Shown here: one piece after another, positions 25,640 to 33,642 of the stretch
How positions within the stretch are numbered: position 1 is the stretch's first letter
How the letters are laid out: every line of letters starts with the position of its first letter
Assembly: GCA_005239465.1 (NCBI GenBank)
Contig: SPAW01000001.1
Location: 77,884-123,437 of the forward strand
Direction of reading: 5' to 3'
DNA: 45,554 nt
From: Nitrospira sp.
GTDB taxonomy: Bacteria; Nitrospirota; Nitrospiria; Nitrospirales; Nitrospiraceae
Notes under the pieces: model-generated
The model's input: only the letters and a program-made list of their open reading frames with translations
Databases searched by the model: none
What the model was told of the DNA's origin: nothing
Program-made: the position numbers and the translations under genes

Positions 25640-25796
25640 CTTGTATAGTCCGTTTACTCCGACACGACAGAGACGAAGCGTACTCGGTGCCGTGCGCTGG
25701 GCCTCTGAGCGGCGCGAGAACGCCGTTCGATGAAGGGCGCATCCCGTCGCGCCGGGGCGGGCGGGTGAGAAGAGCGACTTTTTCTACAGCCTGCTA
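25640..25796. repeat. possible dispersed intergenic repeat
   Basis: The 286-bp gap after alr has no gene. Its right part reads GCGTACTCGGTGCCGTGCG...CTCTGAGCGGCGCGAGAACG...CTTTTTCTACAGCCTG. It resembles, from memory, intergenic repeats common in Nitrospira genomes that end in a CTTTTTCAACAGCCTG-like word. Only one clear copy is in this window, so this cannot be proved here. Confidence 0.35.
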
Positions 25797-26102
25797 TTGC
25801 TTGATCGACCGCTTGAGTTGATTCTCGACGCTCGCCACCTTGCTCTGCAAACGCCCTGAATGGCCTTTTCGGTAATCGACTTTGATCGTGCAGGAAATAC
25901 GATTGCAGTCTTTCTTCATCCGCTCGTAACACTTTTCCACCACGTGAAACACGTCGTCCCATTCCCCTTCCAGGACCGTCCCCATCGGGTTCAGTCGATA
26001 GGCCACTCCGCTCTTGTCGATGATGTCGAGCGAACGAGCCACATATTTCCCCACACTCTCGCCTTTGCCGAGCGGGGACATGCTGAATTCGAGCAGAACC
26101 AT
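25794..26102 (-). CDS. MTH1187/YkoF-type thiamine-binding family protein
   Basis: A 102-residue ferredoxin-like-fold protein of the MTH1187 (DUF77) family: VLLEFSMSPLGKGESVGKYVARSLDIID, MGTVLEGEWDDVFHVVEKCYERM and KVDYRKGHSGRLQSKVASVENQL. Related proteins bind thiamine or its precursors, but the physiological role is unsettled. ATG 26102 is preceded by GGAGGAAC. It is a minus-strand neighbour of the siroheme dehydrogenase, 26 nt apart, perhaps co-transcribed. Confidence 0.85.
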   Translation of the reverse strand: MVLLEFSMSPLGKGESVGKYVARSLDIIDKSGVAYRLNPMGTVLEGEWDDVFHVVEKCYERMKKDCNRISCTIKVDYRKGHSGRLQSKVASVENQLKRSIKQ

Positions 26103-26128
26103 TGTTCCTCCTTCTTGCGTCTTTCACT

Positions 26129-26782
26129 TCACGCGTCACGTTTCACGGCTGACGCCGCTTTTGCCCGTTCATCCAGCCAGACCTTGGGATATTGGACCTT
26201 GCCTAAGAGCCGGAACCCGTCCAACGCTTCACGCAGAAGGGCCCGGCGTTTCTCGGCATCCGGTTCATTCGCCTTCGCCTGGTCTCTCAATTGCCCCAGC
26301 CACTCGACATAGACGGCGAACTCGGCATCCAGAATTCGTTCCAAATCTTCCTTCATGAAGCCGGATAGGGCCGGCGCGACCCCGCTCGTACTGATCGCCA
26401 CTCGCACATGACCGGATGCCACCACCGCCGGCATCGTGACGCTGCAGGCCTCCGGATAGTCCACCGACCACAACAGAACCCCTTTCCCCCGCGCCTTCGC
26501 CAGCAGCATCCTGGCGAAGTCTCGATCGCCTCGGATTGTGTTCAGCACGAGAATGGTCTGCTCAAGATCCGCCTCGCGGAAGTGACGTCCGCGATGAAGC
26601 ACTCTCGCCGACGCAGCGAGCTGTCTCAGCGCCTCATTGAGTGTCGGACTGATCACCGTCACACGTGCGCCGGATTCGAGAAGGCGCTGGGTCTTCTCGG
26701 CGGCCTCCTCATCGCCGCCGATCACCAGCACCGACCATCCTTTCACATCCAGGACTAATGGAAATCCAGGGTTCGCGGCCAT
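26129..26782 (-). CDS. precorrin-2 dehydrogenase / sirohydrochlorin ferrochelatase (Met8/CysG N-terminal type)
   Basis: It oxidises precorrin-2 to sirohydrochlorin and inserts iron to give siroheme. 217 residues. The NAD-binding N-terminus is GWSVLVIGGDEEAAEKTQRLLESGARVTVISP. Also NTIRGDRDFAR, VDYPEACSVTMPAVVASGHVRVAISTSGVAPALSGFMKEDLE. The frame has an earlier ATG at 26797, but that ATG is part of the GGAGG ribosome site; ATG 26782 is the better start. It supplies the step missing from the cobA-hemD fusion in the hem operon. Siroheme would serve sulfite or nitrite reductase and, in some bacteria, haem d1 or alternative haem routes. Confidence 0.9.
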   Translation of the reverse strand: MAANPGFPLVLDVKGWSVLVIGGDEEAAEKTQRLLESGARVTVISPTLNEALRQLAASARVLHRGRHFREADLEQTILVLNTIRGDRDFARMLLAKARGKGVLLWSVDYPEACSVTMPAVVASGHVRVAISTSGVAPALSGFMKEDLERILDAEFAVYVEWLGQLRDQAKANEPDAEKRRALLREALDGFRLLGKVQYPKVWLDERAKAASAVKRDA

Positions 26783-27054
26783 CACGTGTTCCTCCATCCC
26801 GCACTTCGTATGGTCCGTTCACCTTCAACTCGTTTTAGCGAACGGATAAAATCCTCCGTCACATCCTGACTCCGAGAGGCGACATCTCATCATTGAGTCT
26901 CTACTCGTCGCGCGCACAACGCCGACGGTCTCTTTCAGCAACCGCGAGTGGGCCGTATCATACAATAGGGGTTCTAGACCGTAAACCATGCTCTCCCCTT
27001 TTCTTTGGCCCATCGCTATCTATAATGCAGCCCGCTCACATAGGAGGTCGTGGA

Positions 27055-27171
27055 ATGGCAGGATTCTCAGAACGTGCCCTCGGAATGGCCGGTGGGATTA
27101 TCGGATTAGCCGTCATTGCTGTGTGGCTCGGCCTTGCCTTTAGCTGCGCTCCCAGACAGGGGAACCAGTGA
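27055..27171 (+). CDS. small single-span membrane protein (38 residues)
   Basis: ATG 27055 has an excellent AGGAGGT at 27042-27048 and a TATAAT at 27021-27026. The peptide is MAGFSERALG then a hydrophobic helix (about 11-30, GMAGGIIGLAVIAVWLGLAF), ending SCAPRQGNQ. I do not recognise it. Small single-helix proteins of this type often associate with larger membrane complexes; any role here is unknown. The surrounding DNA (26783-27332) has no other credible gene. Confidence 0.55.
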   Translation: MAGFSERALGMAGGIIGLAVIAVWLGLAFSCAPRQGNQ

Positions 27172-27222
27172 TTGGCGGGCGAGGCTTTGAAATGACGTTG
27201 GATAAGGTGCACAGACTGGAAA

Positions 27223-27327
27223 CCAATGTTGAATGATTGATGTTGAATGTTTAATGGAGGAATAAGGATGGGTCGTGAGGAAGCTAGGAGAAGCTGACCG
27301 AACATTTAACATTCAACATTGAACATG
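27223..27327. repeat. AT-rich word repeats in inverted arrangement
   Basis: AATGTTGAATGATTGATGTT...GAATGTTTAATG (27226-27255) is followed about 45 nt later by AACATTTAACATTCAACATT (27301-27320), its approximate reverse complement. The same vocabulary appears at 29505-29535, 32140-32220, 33569-33626 and 42316-42341. Confidence 0.7.
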
Positions 27328-27332
27328 AGCAG

Positions 27333-27878
27333 TTATGTGTCGGCGGGGTCGGTATCCAACTCCACATTCCAATAGAGATAGTCGCGCCAACTTTCCGGTG
27401 TGTTCCGGATGCCGATGGTAATCGTGATGACGGGACTCCACCGCGGTTTGACGGGCCTCTTGACCAGCTTCATATTAGCCTCGTCCGGCGTCCGCCCGCT
27501 CTTGCGGTTGTTGCATCGCCAGCAGGCCGTCACAATATTCTCCCACGTCTTCCTGCCGCCCTTCGCGATCGGCACGATGTGGTCGAACGTCAACTCTTCG
27601 GTCCGGTGCTTATGATTGCAATACTGGCAGGTGTACCCGTCGCGCGTGAAGATGTTGATGCGGGAAAACTTGACGGCCCGGTGGCTGTCCTTGAGTCGCA
27701 CGAGCTTCAGGAGGCGCATCACCGCCGGCAGCTTGATGGAGATCGAGATGCTGTGGACCTCCCGGTCGTAGACTTCGAGCACCTCGACCTTCCCCTGCCA
27801 TAGCAGAGAAATCGCCTTCTGCCAATGCACGACGCGCAGCGGCTCGTAGGTCGAGTTGAGCAACAAGGTCATTTCCAT
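27333..27878 (-). CDS. HNH endonuclease domain protein
   Basis: 181 residues. The HNH/zinc core is YTCQYC (C84, C87), LTFDHIVPIAKGG with D99-H100, N114 in TWENIVTAC, and C119/C122 in CWRCNNRKSG. The N-terminal ~75 residues (LLLNSTYEPLRVVHWQKAISLLWQGKVEVLE) match the common stand-alone bacterial HNH proteins, whose DNA target and role are unclear. No methylase, terminase or Cas gene is nearby. GAGGG precedes ATG 27878. Confidence 0.9.
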   Translation of the reverse strand: MEMTLLLNSTYEPLRVVHWQKAISLLWQGKVEVLEVYDREVHSISISIKLPAVMRLLKLVRLKDSHRAVKFSRINIFTRDGYTCQYCNHKHRTEELTFDHIVPIAKGGRKTWENIVTACWRCNNRKSGRTPDEANMKLVKRPVKPRWSPVITITIGIRNTPESWRDYLYWNVELDTDPADT

Positions 27879-28102
27879 CTCGGACCCTCATTCCCACCCG
27901 CGGCTCCTCTGTCAAAGGTGTTCCGCCGGTCAGGGCACGCTCTTGCTTCGGTGATTCTATGCCATAATCCTAGCATGAAATCAAGCAACCGCCTCCCTGG
28001 AGCCACCTCACAATCACCCCAAAAGAACAGGAACGGGTCACGATAAGCGAGTTTGTCAGCGTCGCCAGAGTAATAGACATCCCTTCCGGCACCGGACGCA
28101 CG

Positions 28103-28360
28103 GTGAATGTCAAGGGGATCTGGATTGCGCTCTATGTAGACGGGACTTTTTATGTGATCGACAATACCTGCCCCCATGCAGGCGGACCGCTGGGCGAAGG
28201 GAAATTGGCCGAAGGCATCGTCGAATGTCCCTGGCACGGCTGGCGGTTCAACATCCGCACAGGAGAACGGGTTGGAAACAACGCAATCACCGTCGCCTGT
28301 TGTCCGGTTCGAATCGAGGGCGACCAGGTTCAGATCGCTCTGCCGCCTAGCCTGACGTAG
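28103..28360 (+). CDS. Rieske [2Fe-2S] ferredoxin (start uncertain)
   Basis: It carries one Rieske cluster: TCPHAGGPLGEG (C23, H25) and CPWHGW (C42, H45). It resembles NirD- or dioxygenase-type soluble Rieske ferredoxins. The only ordinary start codon is GTG 28103, but the frame is open upstream to 27974. The preceding codons (from 28043: ISEFVSVARVIDIPSGTGRT) look like the usual first strand of such proteins, where MSEF would be expected. At 28043 the codon is ATA, with AGGA 10 nt upstream. The protein is therefore probably about 105 residues with a non-standard start. It is convergent with the next gene and overlaps its end by 14 nt. Confidence 0.85.
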   Translation: MNVKGIWIALYVDGTFYVIDNTCPHAGGPLGEGKLAEGIVECPWHGWRFNIRTGERVGNNAITVACCPVRIEGDQVQIALPPSLT

Positions 28361-28835
28361 GAGCCAATGAAGGAAGCGGCATCGCCGGCTGATCGGGAGG
28401 ATCCGGCGTTTTGGGAGTGACCCCGTCGGCCGGCAATGAGGCCGCGTTGACCTTCTTGAGATTGAGATGCGCGCGCCAGATGAATTCTCGCTCGAACCAT
28501 TGGCCGCTCACACTTTGATCCCGTAGTTGAACGCGAATTTCGTAGACATCCCCTTCGACGTGATTCACCCGCCACTCCCCTAGCCGCACCCCCTGCCCGC
28601 GCTCTTTCATGGATCGGACATGCTCGTTCATCGCCTGCAAGATAGTGGGAAACCCCAGCGCGCGATGGGTCTGCACAAGAGCCAGCGCTTCAGCCGCGCG
28701 CTTGTCCGCCATCGGATTCAACGATGGCGGCTCGGTCCAGAGATAAGACAGCCCGCCGAGCACCAGAACGGCGACGACGGCGTAGTGGATGACTGTGGTG
28801 GTCGAGAATCGCGCGGAGGTTCCGTCTTCAGACAT
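28347..28835 (-). CDS. hypothetical membrane-anchored protein
   Basis: Not recognised. 162 residues, with one N-terminal membrane helix (about 16-32, HYAVVAVLVLGGLSYLW) followed by a probably periplasmic domain. VNHVEGDVYEIRVQLRDQSVSGQWFEREFIWRAHLNLKKV looks like a beta-sheet module. The last 30 residues are proline-rich (TPKTPDPPDQPAMPLPSLAP). Codon use is like that of the neighbours. Confidence 0.7.
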   Translation of the reverse strand: MSEDGTSARFSTTTVIHYAVVAVLVLGGLSYLWTEPPSLNPMADKRAAEALALVQTHRALGFPTILQAMNEHVRSMKERGQGVRLGEWRVNHVEGDVYEIRVQLRDQSVSGQWFEREFIWRAHLNLKKVNAASLPADGVTPKTPDPPDQPAMPLPSLAPTSG

Positions 28836-29043
28836 GTCGTCGGTTATGAGGTCATAGGTCGGGATGCAGACTATGCGGGGCCATGAACGTCCCCGGCGGC
28901 ATCTTAGGAAGCGCGTTTACTCGTTGTCAATGGACGAGCCTGTTGGTCGGTGTCGGCCAAGACAGCCGCTTGTCTGACGAAAAGCCGGTGTGTTACAAGT
29001 ACCGGCACGCATTGAAACCATCGGCACACCATGAGCACACCGC

Positions 29044-29487
29044 ATGAAGTTCTTCTTGTACGGCGATCACCTGAACCCCACCCAGCTCAAGCGGCGGGCT
29101 CCGGAACACAAATTCCTCTACTTGGCCACCCTGGCGGACCATACGATCAAATTCTGCCGATGGTCGTCCCAATGGCGTTGCGGCCTCGCCAGTATCGCAC
29201 CGTCACCCGGCGAGAAGGTCTGGGGCGGTGTGTTTGAGCTGACCGACGAAGATCTGAAGATCATGGATGAGTTTGAAAACGACGTGCCGCAGGGTGCCTA
29301 CCGGCACCTGCAGATCACCGTGGTCAACGAAGCTGGAGAAAAGGAACTCGTCACGACCTATGCGGCCAACCCGATCGGCAAATTCAAACCCAAAGACCAC
29401 TATCTCGACTGGGTCCTCAAAGGACTCAAGCAGTGGAAACTGCCGGAGGACGCCATTGAACAATGGCAAGCGTACAGGCCGCGTTAG
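29044..29487 (+). CDS. gamma-glutamylcyclotransferase-like (AIG2-like) protein
   Basis: 147 residues of the GGCT-like fold. The start MKFFLYGDHLNP resembles the YGxxxx substrate loop. The acidic region TDEDLKIMDEFENDVPQGAYR holds the candidate catalytic acid (D/E in MDEFEN). VWGGVFELTDEDL is also typical. Members cleave gamma-glutamyl amines or remain uncharacterised. No close functional neighbour; the ferredoxin gene follows 56 nt downstream, separated by an AT-rich word repeat. Confidence 0.7.
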   Translation: MKFFLYGDHLNPTQLKRRAPEHKFLYLATLADHTIKFCRWSSQWRCGLASIAPSPGEKVWGGVFELTDEDLKIMDEFENDVPQGAYRHLQITVVNEAGEKELVTTYAANPIGKFKPKDHYLDWVLKGLKQWKLPEDAIEQWQAYRPR

Positions 29488-29543
29488 AAACGACGCGGCC
29501 AATTTTAAATTTACAATGTTGAATTTCTAATTGAGGAGACTTC

Positions 29544-29870
29544 ATGCCAAAACCCAAATATCACATTCTCGTCTGCACCAACTCACGTCCCCCGGGCCAT
29601 CCAAAACCCTCCTGCGGAGCAGCCGGTGCGGCGCAGTTGCTCATGGCTTTTAACATGGGACTGATGCAACGCGCAGTGCCGCCCGGTGAAGTCCTGGTCA
29701 GCACCACAAGCTGTCTCGGCCCCTGCGAGCAAGGCCCGACCATCGTCGTCTATCCCGACAATACCTGGTATTCCAAGGTGACTGAAGCGGATGTTGCACC
29801 GATCCTCGACGAACATGTTGCCAAGGGAACGCCGGTCGCAAAGCTGAACCCCGATGATGTATGGAAATAG
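29544..29870 (+). CDS. thioredoxin-like [2Fe-2S] ferredoxin
   Basis: 108 residues of the thioredoxin-like ferredoxin family. The start KYHILVCTNSRPPGHPKPSCG has C11 and C24; TSCLGPCEQGP has C57 and C61; together they give four cluster ligands. The family is used in electron transfer (for example in hydrogenase/NADH dehydrogenase subunits and stand-alone ferredoxins). TTGAGGAG precedes ATG 29544. The redox partner is not visible. Confidence 0.9.
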   Translation: MPKPKYHILVCTNSRPPGHPKPSCGAAGAAQLLMAFNMGLMQRAVPPGEVLVSTTSCLGPCEQGPTIVVYPDNTWYSKVTEADVAPILDEHVAKGTPVAKLNPDDVWK

Positions 29871-29974
29871 TTTGAGGCTAAGGTTCAGGTTGAGGTTGAC
29901 TGAGATCTAACTCGTCAGCGATAGGCCTGCGTATTCTAGAGAAACCGCCGCTTCACGCATTTCCGTAGGGCAAC

Positions 29975-30487
29975 GTGAATACACCAACCCATCACGAACA
30001 CAAATCTCACGCACCAAGCTCCATCGGGTGCGTGGTCATTACCTGTAGCGACACCCGCACGGCTGAGACCGACACGAGCGGCTATCGCATCATGCACATG
30101 CTCAAAGATGCCGGCCATACCGTGGTCGCATATCACCTTGTGAAGGATGAGCCGAAAAGGATCAAGGCTGCTGTCAAGAAGACCGTCAACAACAAGCAGG
30201 TCCAAGCCATCATCATCAATGGCGGCACCGGCATCTCGAAACGGGATTCAACCTTTGAAGCGGTCGACGCAATGCTGGAGAAACGACTGGTGGGATTCGG
30301 CGAGATCTTCCGCTACTTGACCTACCAGGACATCGGCTCCCCGGCCATCATGAGCCGTGCCACTGCGGGAATCATCAAGGGCCGCGTCCTCTTCTCAACT
30401 CCGGGATCGGAAAACGCTGTCCGGCTGGCGATGGAAAAGCTCATCCTTCCGGAACTCGGCCACCTGGTCAATGAACTGACCAAGTAA
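29975..30487 (+). CDS. moaB: molybdenum cofactor biosynthesis protein MoaB/MogA type
   Basis: 170 residues of the MoaB/Mog fold, adenylylating molybdopterin. Motifs are VVITCSDTRTAETDTSG, IIINGGTGISKRDSTFEAV, GFGEIFRYLTYQDIGSPAIMSRATAG and STPGSENAVRLAMEKLILPEL. The start is GTG 29975 with AGGG upstream. It is single, and the other Moco genes are not in the window. Nitrite oxidoreductase and nitrate reductase would be natural customers in Nitrospira. Confidence 0.93.
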   Translation: MNTPTHHEHKSHAPSSIGCVVITCSDTRTAETDTSGYRIMHMLKDAGHTVVAYHLVKDEPKRIKAAVKKTVNNKQVQAIIINGGTGISKRDSTFEAVDAMLEKRLVGFGEIFRYLTYQDIGSPAIMSRATAGIIKGRVLFSTPGSENAVRLAMEKLILPELGHLVNELTK

Positions 30488-30493
30488 TCGTAA

Positions 30494-30600
30494 GGGGTGA
30501 AGCGTGAGGGGGTAGTGTTGTAGGATAGCCCATGCCCTATCGCATCACGCTTCACCCGTCGAGAGCCTCTGGGTCGAACGACGAACGACGCTTCACGTCT
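30494..30600. repeat. GC-rich word repeats (GTGAAGCGTGA family)
   Basis: After moaB the gap reads GGGGTGAAGCGTGAGGGGG, then CATCACGCTTCACCC and CGAACGACGAACGACGCTTCACG. The same words appear at 26117-26148, 33523-33547, 35596-35800 and in part at 42275-42309. No gene is present in it. Confidence 0.6.
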
Positions 30601-30602
30601 TC

Positions 30603-31037
30603 TCAGTCCTGCATGATCTTCGGTTCAGAATACTGCTCCTCCTGCGAAATCTTCGATTGCGCGTACCGCTTATAGAACAACAACAGATCACGTACCGAGA
30701 TCACTCCGACAATCTCGCCCGCTTGCGTGACGCCAAGATGGCGAACTCCGAGATCGCCCATCATTTCCTGAGCATCATCAACCGGACGATTCCCTTCGAT
30801 CGTGCAAATGGGGGTCGTCATTATCTTCTCAACGGTCAGCTTTGCGAGATTCTTGTTGGTCGAAACGGCGCGCCGAACGATGTCGGTATCCGTCACGATC
30901 CCGACCAATTGTTTCCCCTTCTTCACAAACAGAGACCCGACACGCGCGGTGCGCATCGTCTTGGCCGCGCTCACAATCGACACGCCAGGCCCCACGGTCT
31001 TGGGCTGCTTTCTCATGATCTTCGCCACTGTGGACAT
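30603..31037 (-). CDS. CBS-domain pair protein, second copy
   Basis: 144 residues, two CBS domains (about 7-60 and 70-126) plus a polar tail. VGSLFVKKGKQLVGIVTDTDIVRRAVS and VRHLGVTQAGEIVGVISVRDLLLF closely parallel the CBS gene at 4736-5128 of the hem operon, so the two are paralogues. GGGGGGAGC precedes ATG 31037. It is followed downstream by the GC-rich word repeats and has no obvious functional neighbour. Confidence 0.9.
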   Translation of the reverse strand: MSTVAKIMRKQPKTVGPGVSIVSAAKTMRTARVGSLFVKKGKQLVGIVTDTDIVRRAVSTNKNLAKLTVEKIMTTPICTIEGNRPVDDAQEMMGDLGVRHLGVTQAGEIVGVISVRDLLLFYKRYAQSKISQEEQYSEPKIMQD

Positions 31038-31092
31038 GCTCCCCCCTTTGTCTTGCTGATAAGCGTCATAGAAAAAAGCCGGCCTGCCTTCC

Positions 31093-32121
31093 TCACACTG
31101 TCAGCATTATCTTACCGAAAAACCGGCGACTTTCCATCAATTCCTGTGCCGCGCGAGTCTCCAGAAGCGGAAACGTGCGGTCGATCACCGAAATCAAGCG
31201 CCCCTGGCCCATGAGTTCCGCAACTTTGACGAGTTCCGCGCGCGTGCCCATGTAGGAGCCTTTGATCGTCAGCTGGCGGGAAAAGACATAGCGCAGATTG
31301 AGCTTCACGTCACCTCCGGTCGTCGCGCCACAGGTGATCAAGCGCCCGCCCTTCGTGAGGGATGCGAGACAGCTGTCCCAGACCTCGGGGCCGATGTGTT
31401 CGATCACCACATCGACTCCTCGCCCTTCGGTGAGCAACTTGACCCGTTCCGCAACCTGTTCCTTGGCATGGTTGATGACGGCATCAGCTCCCAGGATCAC
31501 GGCTTTCGGAATCTTGTCATCGGCGCCGACCGTCGTCATGACTCGCGCTCCGGCGAGCTTGGCCATCTGAACCGCCATGCTCCCGACCCCGCTTCCCGCC
31601 CCCATAATAAGGACGGTTTCCCCGTGCTGGAGTCCTGCCAAGGCAAACAGCATATGCGATGCCGTGACGGAGACGAGCGGAAAGGCCGCTGCCTGCTCAA
31701 AACTGAGGTTCTCTGGAATCGGCAGCACGTTGCGGAACGGCACTTTCACATACTCGGCATAGCCGCCGTGCATCATCGCACCAAGGAGGCTATAGGTTCG
31801 GCACATGTTGTCACGTCCCGCCAGACACTGGTCGCATTTCCAGCAACTGATCCCAGGCGAAACAAAGACGCGCTGCCCGACGGTGACGCCATCGACCTGT
31901 GCACCGACTTGCTCGACAATCCCCGACACATCCGAACCGGACACATGCGGCAGCGGCATTGGATAGTCAGGGTTTCCTTGCCTGATCCAGATATCCAGAT
32001 GGTTCAGCGCGCAGGCTTTGACACGGACCAAGACCTCCTGCGCGCTGATCTGCGGCATAGGAAAATCTTCATACGAGAGTTTGTCCGGCCCGCCATGTTC
32101 ACGAAAGAGTACGGCTTTCAT
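31093..32121 (-). CDS. zinc-binding medium-chain dehydrogenase/reductase
   Basis: 342 residues of the alcohol dehydrogenase/quinone oxidoreductase superfamily. The structural zinc lobe is CWKCDQCLAGRDNMC (C93, C96, C99, C107). The cofactor domain has IMGAGSGVGSMAVQMAKLAGARV. The usual catalytic-zinc cysteine at about 37 is in CALNHLDIW, a pattern shared with the quinone-oxidoreductase-like branch, so substrate type is uncertain. An ATG at 32139 is in frame, but ATG 32121 starts the normal MKAVLFREHGG N-terminus. Confidence 0.88.
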   Translation of the reverse strand: MKAVLFREHGGPDKLSYEDFPMPQISAQEVLVRVKACALNHLDIWIRQGNPDYPMPLPHVSGSDVSGIVEQVGAQVDGVTVGQRVFVSPGISCWKCDQCLAGRDNMCRTYSLLGAMMHGGYAEYVKVPFRNVLPIPENLSFEQAAAFPLVSVTASHMLFALAGLQHGETVLIMGAGSGVGSMAVQMAKLAGARVMTTVGADDKIPKAVILGADAVINHAKEQVAERVKLLTEGRGVDVVIEHIGPEVWDSCLASLTKGGRLITCGATTGGDVKLNLRYVFSRQLTIKGSYMGTRAELVKVAELMGQGRLISVIDRTFPLLETRAAQELMESRRFFGKIMLTV

Positions 32122-32139
32122 CTTAAGCCCCGAGCACAT

Positions 32140-32220
32140 GTTGAATGTTTAATTTTTAATGTTGAATTGAGGACTATCATCTCTCCCCATTTAACATTCA
32201 CCATTCAAAATTCACCATTG
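32140..32220. repeat. AT-rich word repeats
   Basis: TGTTGAATGTTTAATTTTTAA... and, inverted, CATTTAACATTCACCATTC fill the gap between the dehydrogenase and the PhzF-like gene. The same word family as at 27223-27327. Confidence 0.7.
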
Positions 32221-33150
32221 TCAAAACGTCAGCGTCCCCTCGACCACCATCACACATTGTCCCCCGACCTTCACCGATTGGATCATGTCGTCATCCGACT
32301 CAACCTGCACCAGAATCCGGGAGGGCCGCTCGATCTCATAGCCTTGCTCGATGATGATCTCCGTCATCGGGCCGACATCGACGGCGCCATTCTGTACGAG
32401 ATAGGCCCCGAGCGCACCCCCGGCACTGCCGGTGGCAGGATCTTCGGGAATTCCGATGGAAGGCGCGAACATCCTGGCATGGACGGTGGCATACGGTTCG
32501 ACCGTGACCGTCGTGAAGACCATGATGCCGTTCGCTCCGAACTGGCGGCAGAGATCTACAATCGCAGAGGTATCCGGCACGATGGACCGTACCGCCGTCA
32601 ATGTCCGTACCGGAACAATCAACACCGGCAACCCGGTCGAGACCACTTCCAACGGCCACTTAGCTTCAGCAATCACGTGTTTCGAAATGCCCAACGCGCC
32701 GGCGACCTTATACAAGTCTTCCGTGTCGTCAATCTTCTCAAGAAATTGGGGCGCCGGCTGTGTCATCACCACACGCGTCACCTGCCCGTCACGTGTGTGC
32801 AATTCGACCGGGAAGAGCCCGATGTTGCACTCGTGCACCACCCGGGTCACGGCCTCCGGAGTTGCAATGAAACCAAGCTGCGCAAGGACATGCATGGCGC
32901 CGACAACCGGATGGCCAGCAAAGGGAATTTCCTGCGTCGGCGTAAAGATTCGCAGCCGCACCACTGCGGCTGGGTCGGTCGGGGGAAACACGAAGACGGT
33001 TTCCGAGAGGTTCATCTCCCTGGCGATTTGCTGCAACTGATCGTCAGTGAGCCCCTTCGCGTCAGGAAAGACGGCGACCGGATTGCCGCCGAAAGGTTGT
33101 GAGGTGAAGACGTCGGCTTGGTAGAACTTCAGCGATCGCTGCTCAGGCAT
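32221..33150 (-). CDS. PhzF-family isomerase/epimerase
   Basis: 309 residues with the two-lobed diaminopimelate-epimerase-like fold. Motifs are ADVFTSQPFGGNPVAVF, E50 in MNLSETVFV (the PhzF acid/base), EIPFAGHPVVGAMHVL and PEDPATGSAGGALGAYLV. The substrate is unknown; most bacterial homologues are not in phenazine clusters and none is here. GGGAGAG precedes ATG 33150. Confidence 0.93.
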   Translation of the reverse strand: MPEQRSLKFYQADVFTSQPFGGNPVAVFPDAKGLTDDQLQQIAREMNLSETVFVFPPTDPAAVVRLRIFTPTQEIPFAGHPVVGAMHVLAQLGFIATPEAVTRVVHECNIGLFPVELHTRDGQVTRVVMTQPAPQFLEKIDDTEDLYKVAGALGISKHVIAEAKWPLEVVSTGLPVLIVPVRTLTAVRSIVPDTSAIVDLCRQFGANGIMVFTTVTVEPYATVHARMFAPSIGIPEDPATGSAGGALGAYLVQNGAVDVGPMTEIIIEQGYEIERPSRILVQVESDDDMIQSVKVGGQCVMVVEGTLTF

Positions 33151-33272
33151 ACGCTCTCCCTACGCAGGACCTCGTCATAGTCCTTCTGCTCGAAAATGGG
33201 AGTCGGCTTGAGGATCGGTAGAACGGTCGGCATGGTTTGACAGGCTGATAGTGGCTTTGTCAGACTCGGCCC

Positions 33273-33524
33273 ATGACTGATGTGAACCAGGAAGATGTGA
33301 ACCACGCACTAGAGGTATTGGGACTCACCCTTCCCGTGACCCCCGAAACCCTTGCTCGGACCAGACGAGTGCTGCTGTACACCTGGAACCCCGCCCGCTA
33401 CTCGAATCTGACCAACAACCCCAAGAAATACATGCAGGCCTACAAGAAGGCCGAAGAGATGACCAAACTCATCGAAGCCGCGTGCACCCTGCTCTCCGCC
33501 GTGCTCACCACCGACGAAGCGTGA
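33273..33524 (+). CDS. small protein resembling a degenerate J-domain
   Basis: 83 residues. HALEVLGLTLPVTPETLARTRRVLLYTWNPARYSN...MQAYKKAEEMTKLIEAACTLL follows the helix layout of a DnaJ J-domain. The essential HPD loop is at a place that reads WNPARY, so it could not stimulate DnaK in the normal way. Similarity is from pattern only; function unknown. Weak ribosome site. It stands alone, divergent from the PhzF-like gene. Confidence 0.55.
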   Translation: MTDVNQEDVNHALEVLGLTLPVTPETLARTRRVLLYTWNPARYSNLTNNPKKYMQAYKKAEEMTKLIEAACTLLSAVLTTDEA

Positions 33525-33568
33525 GGCGTGAGGCGTGAGGCGTGAAACGTATCTCGCATTTCCCCAAA

Positions 33569-33626
33569 ATGTTGAATGCTTAATGTTGAATGTTGAATTA
33601 AACATTCACAATTAAACATTGAGTAT
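33569..33626. repeat. AT-rich word repeats
   Basis: AATGTTGAATGCTTAATGTTG then AATTAAACATTCACAATTAAAC: direct and inverted copies of the word family, between the J-like gene and the first radical-SAM gene (convergent). Confidence 0.7.
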
Positions 33627-33642
33627 TACGGTTTCGTGCGCT

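Noticed and set aside
25654-26139. 161-residue frame over the MTH1187-family gene
   Set aside because: It is a shadow; the 102-residue frame matches a family and the other is basic and low in structure.
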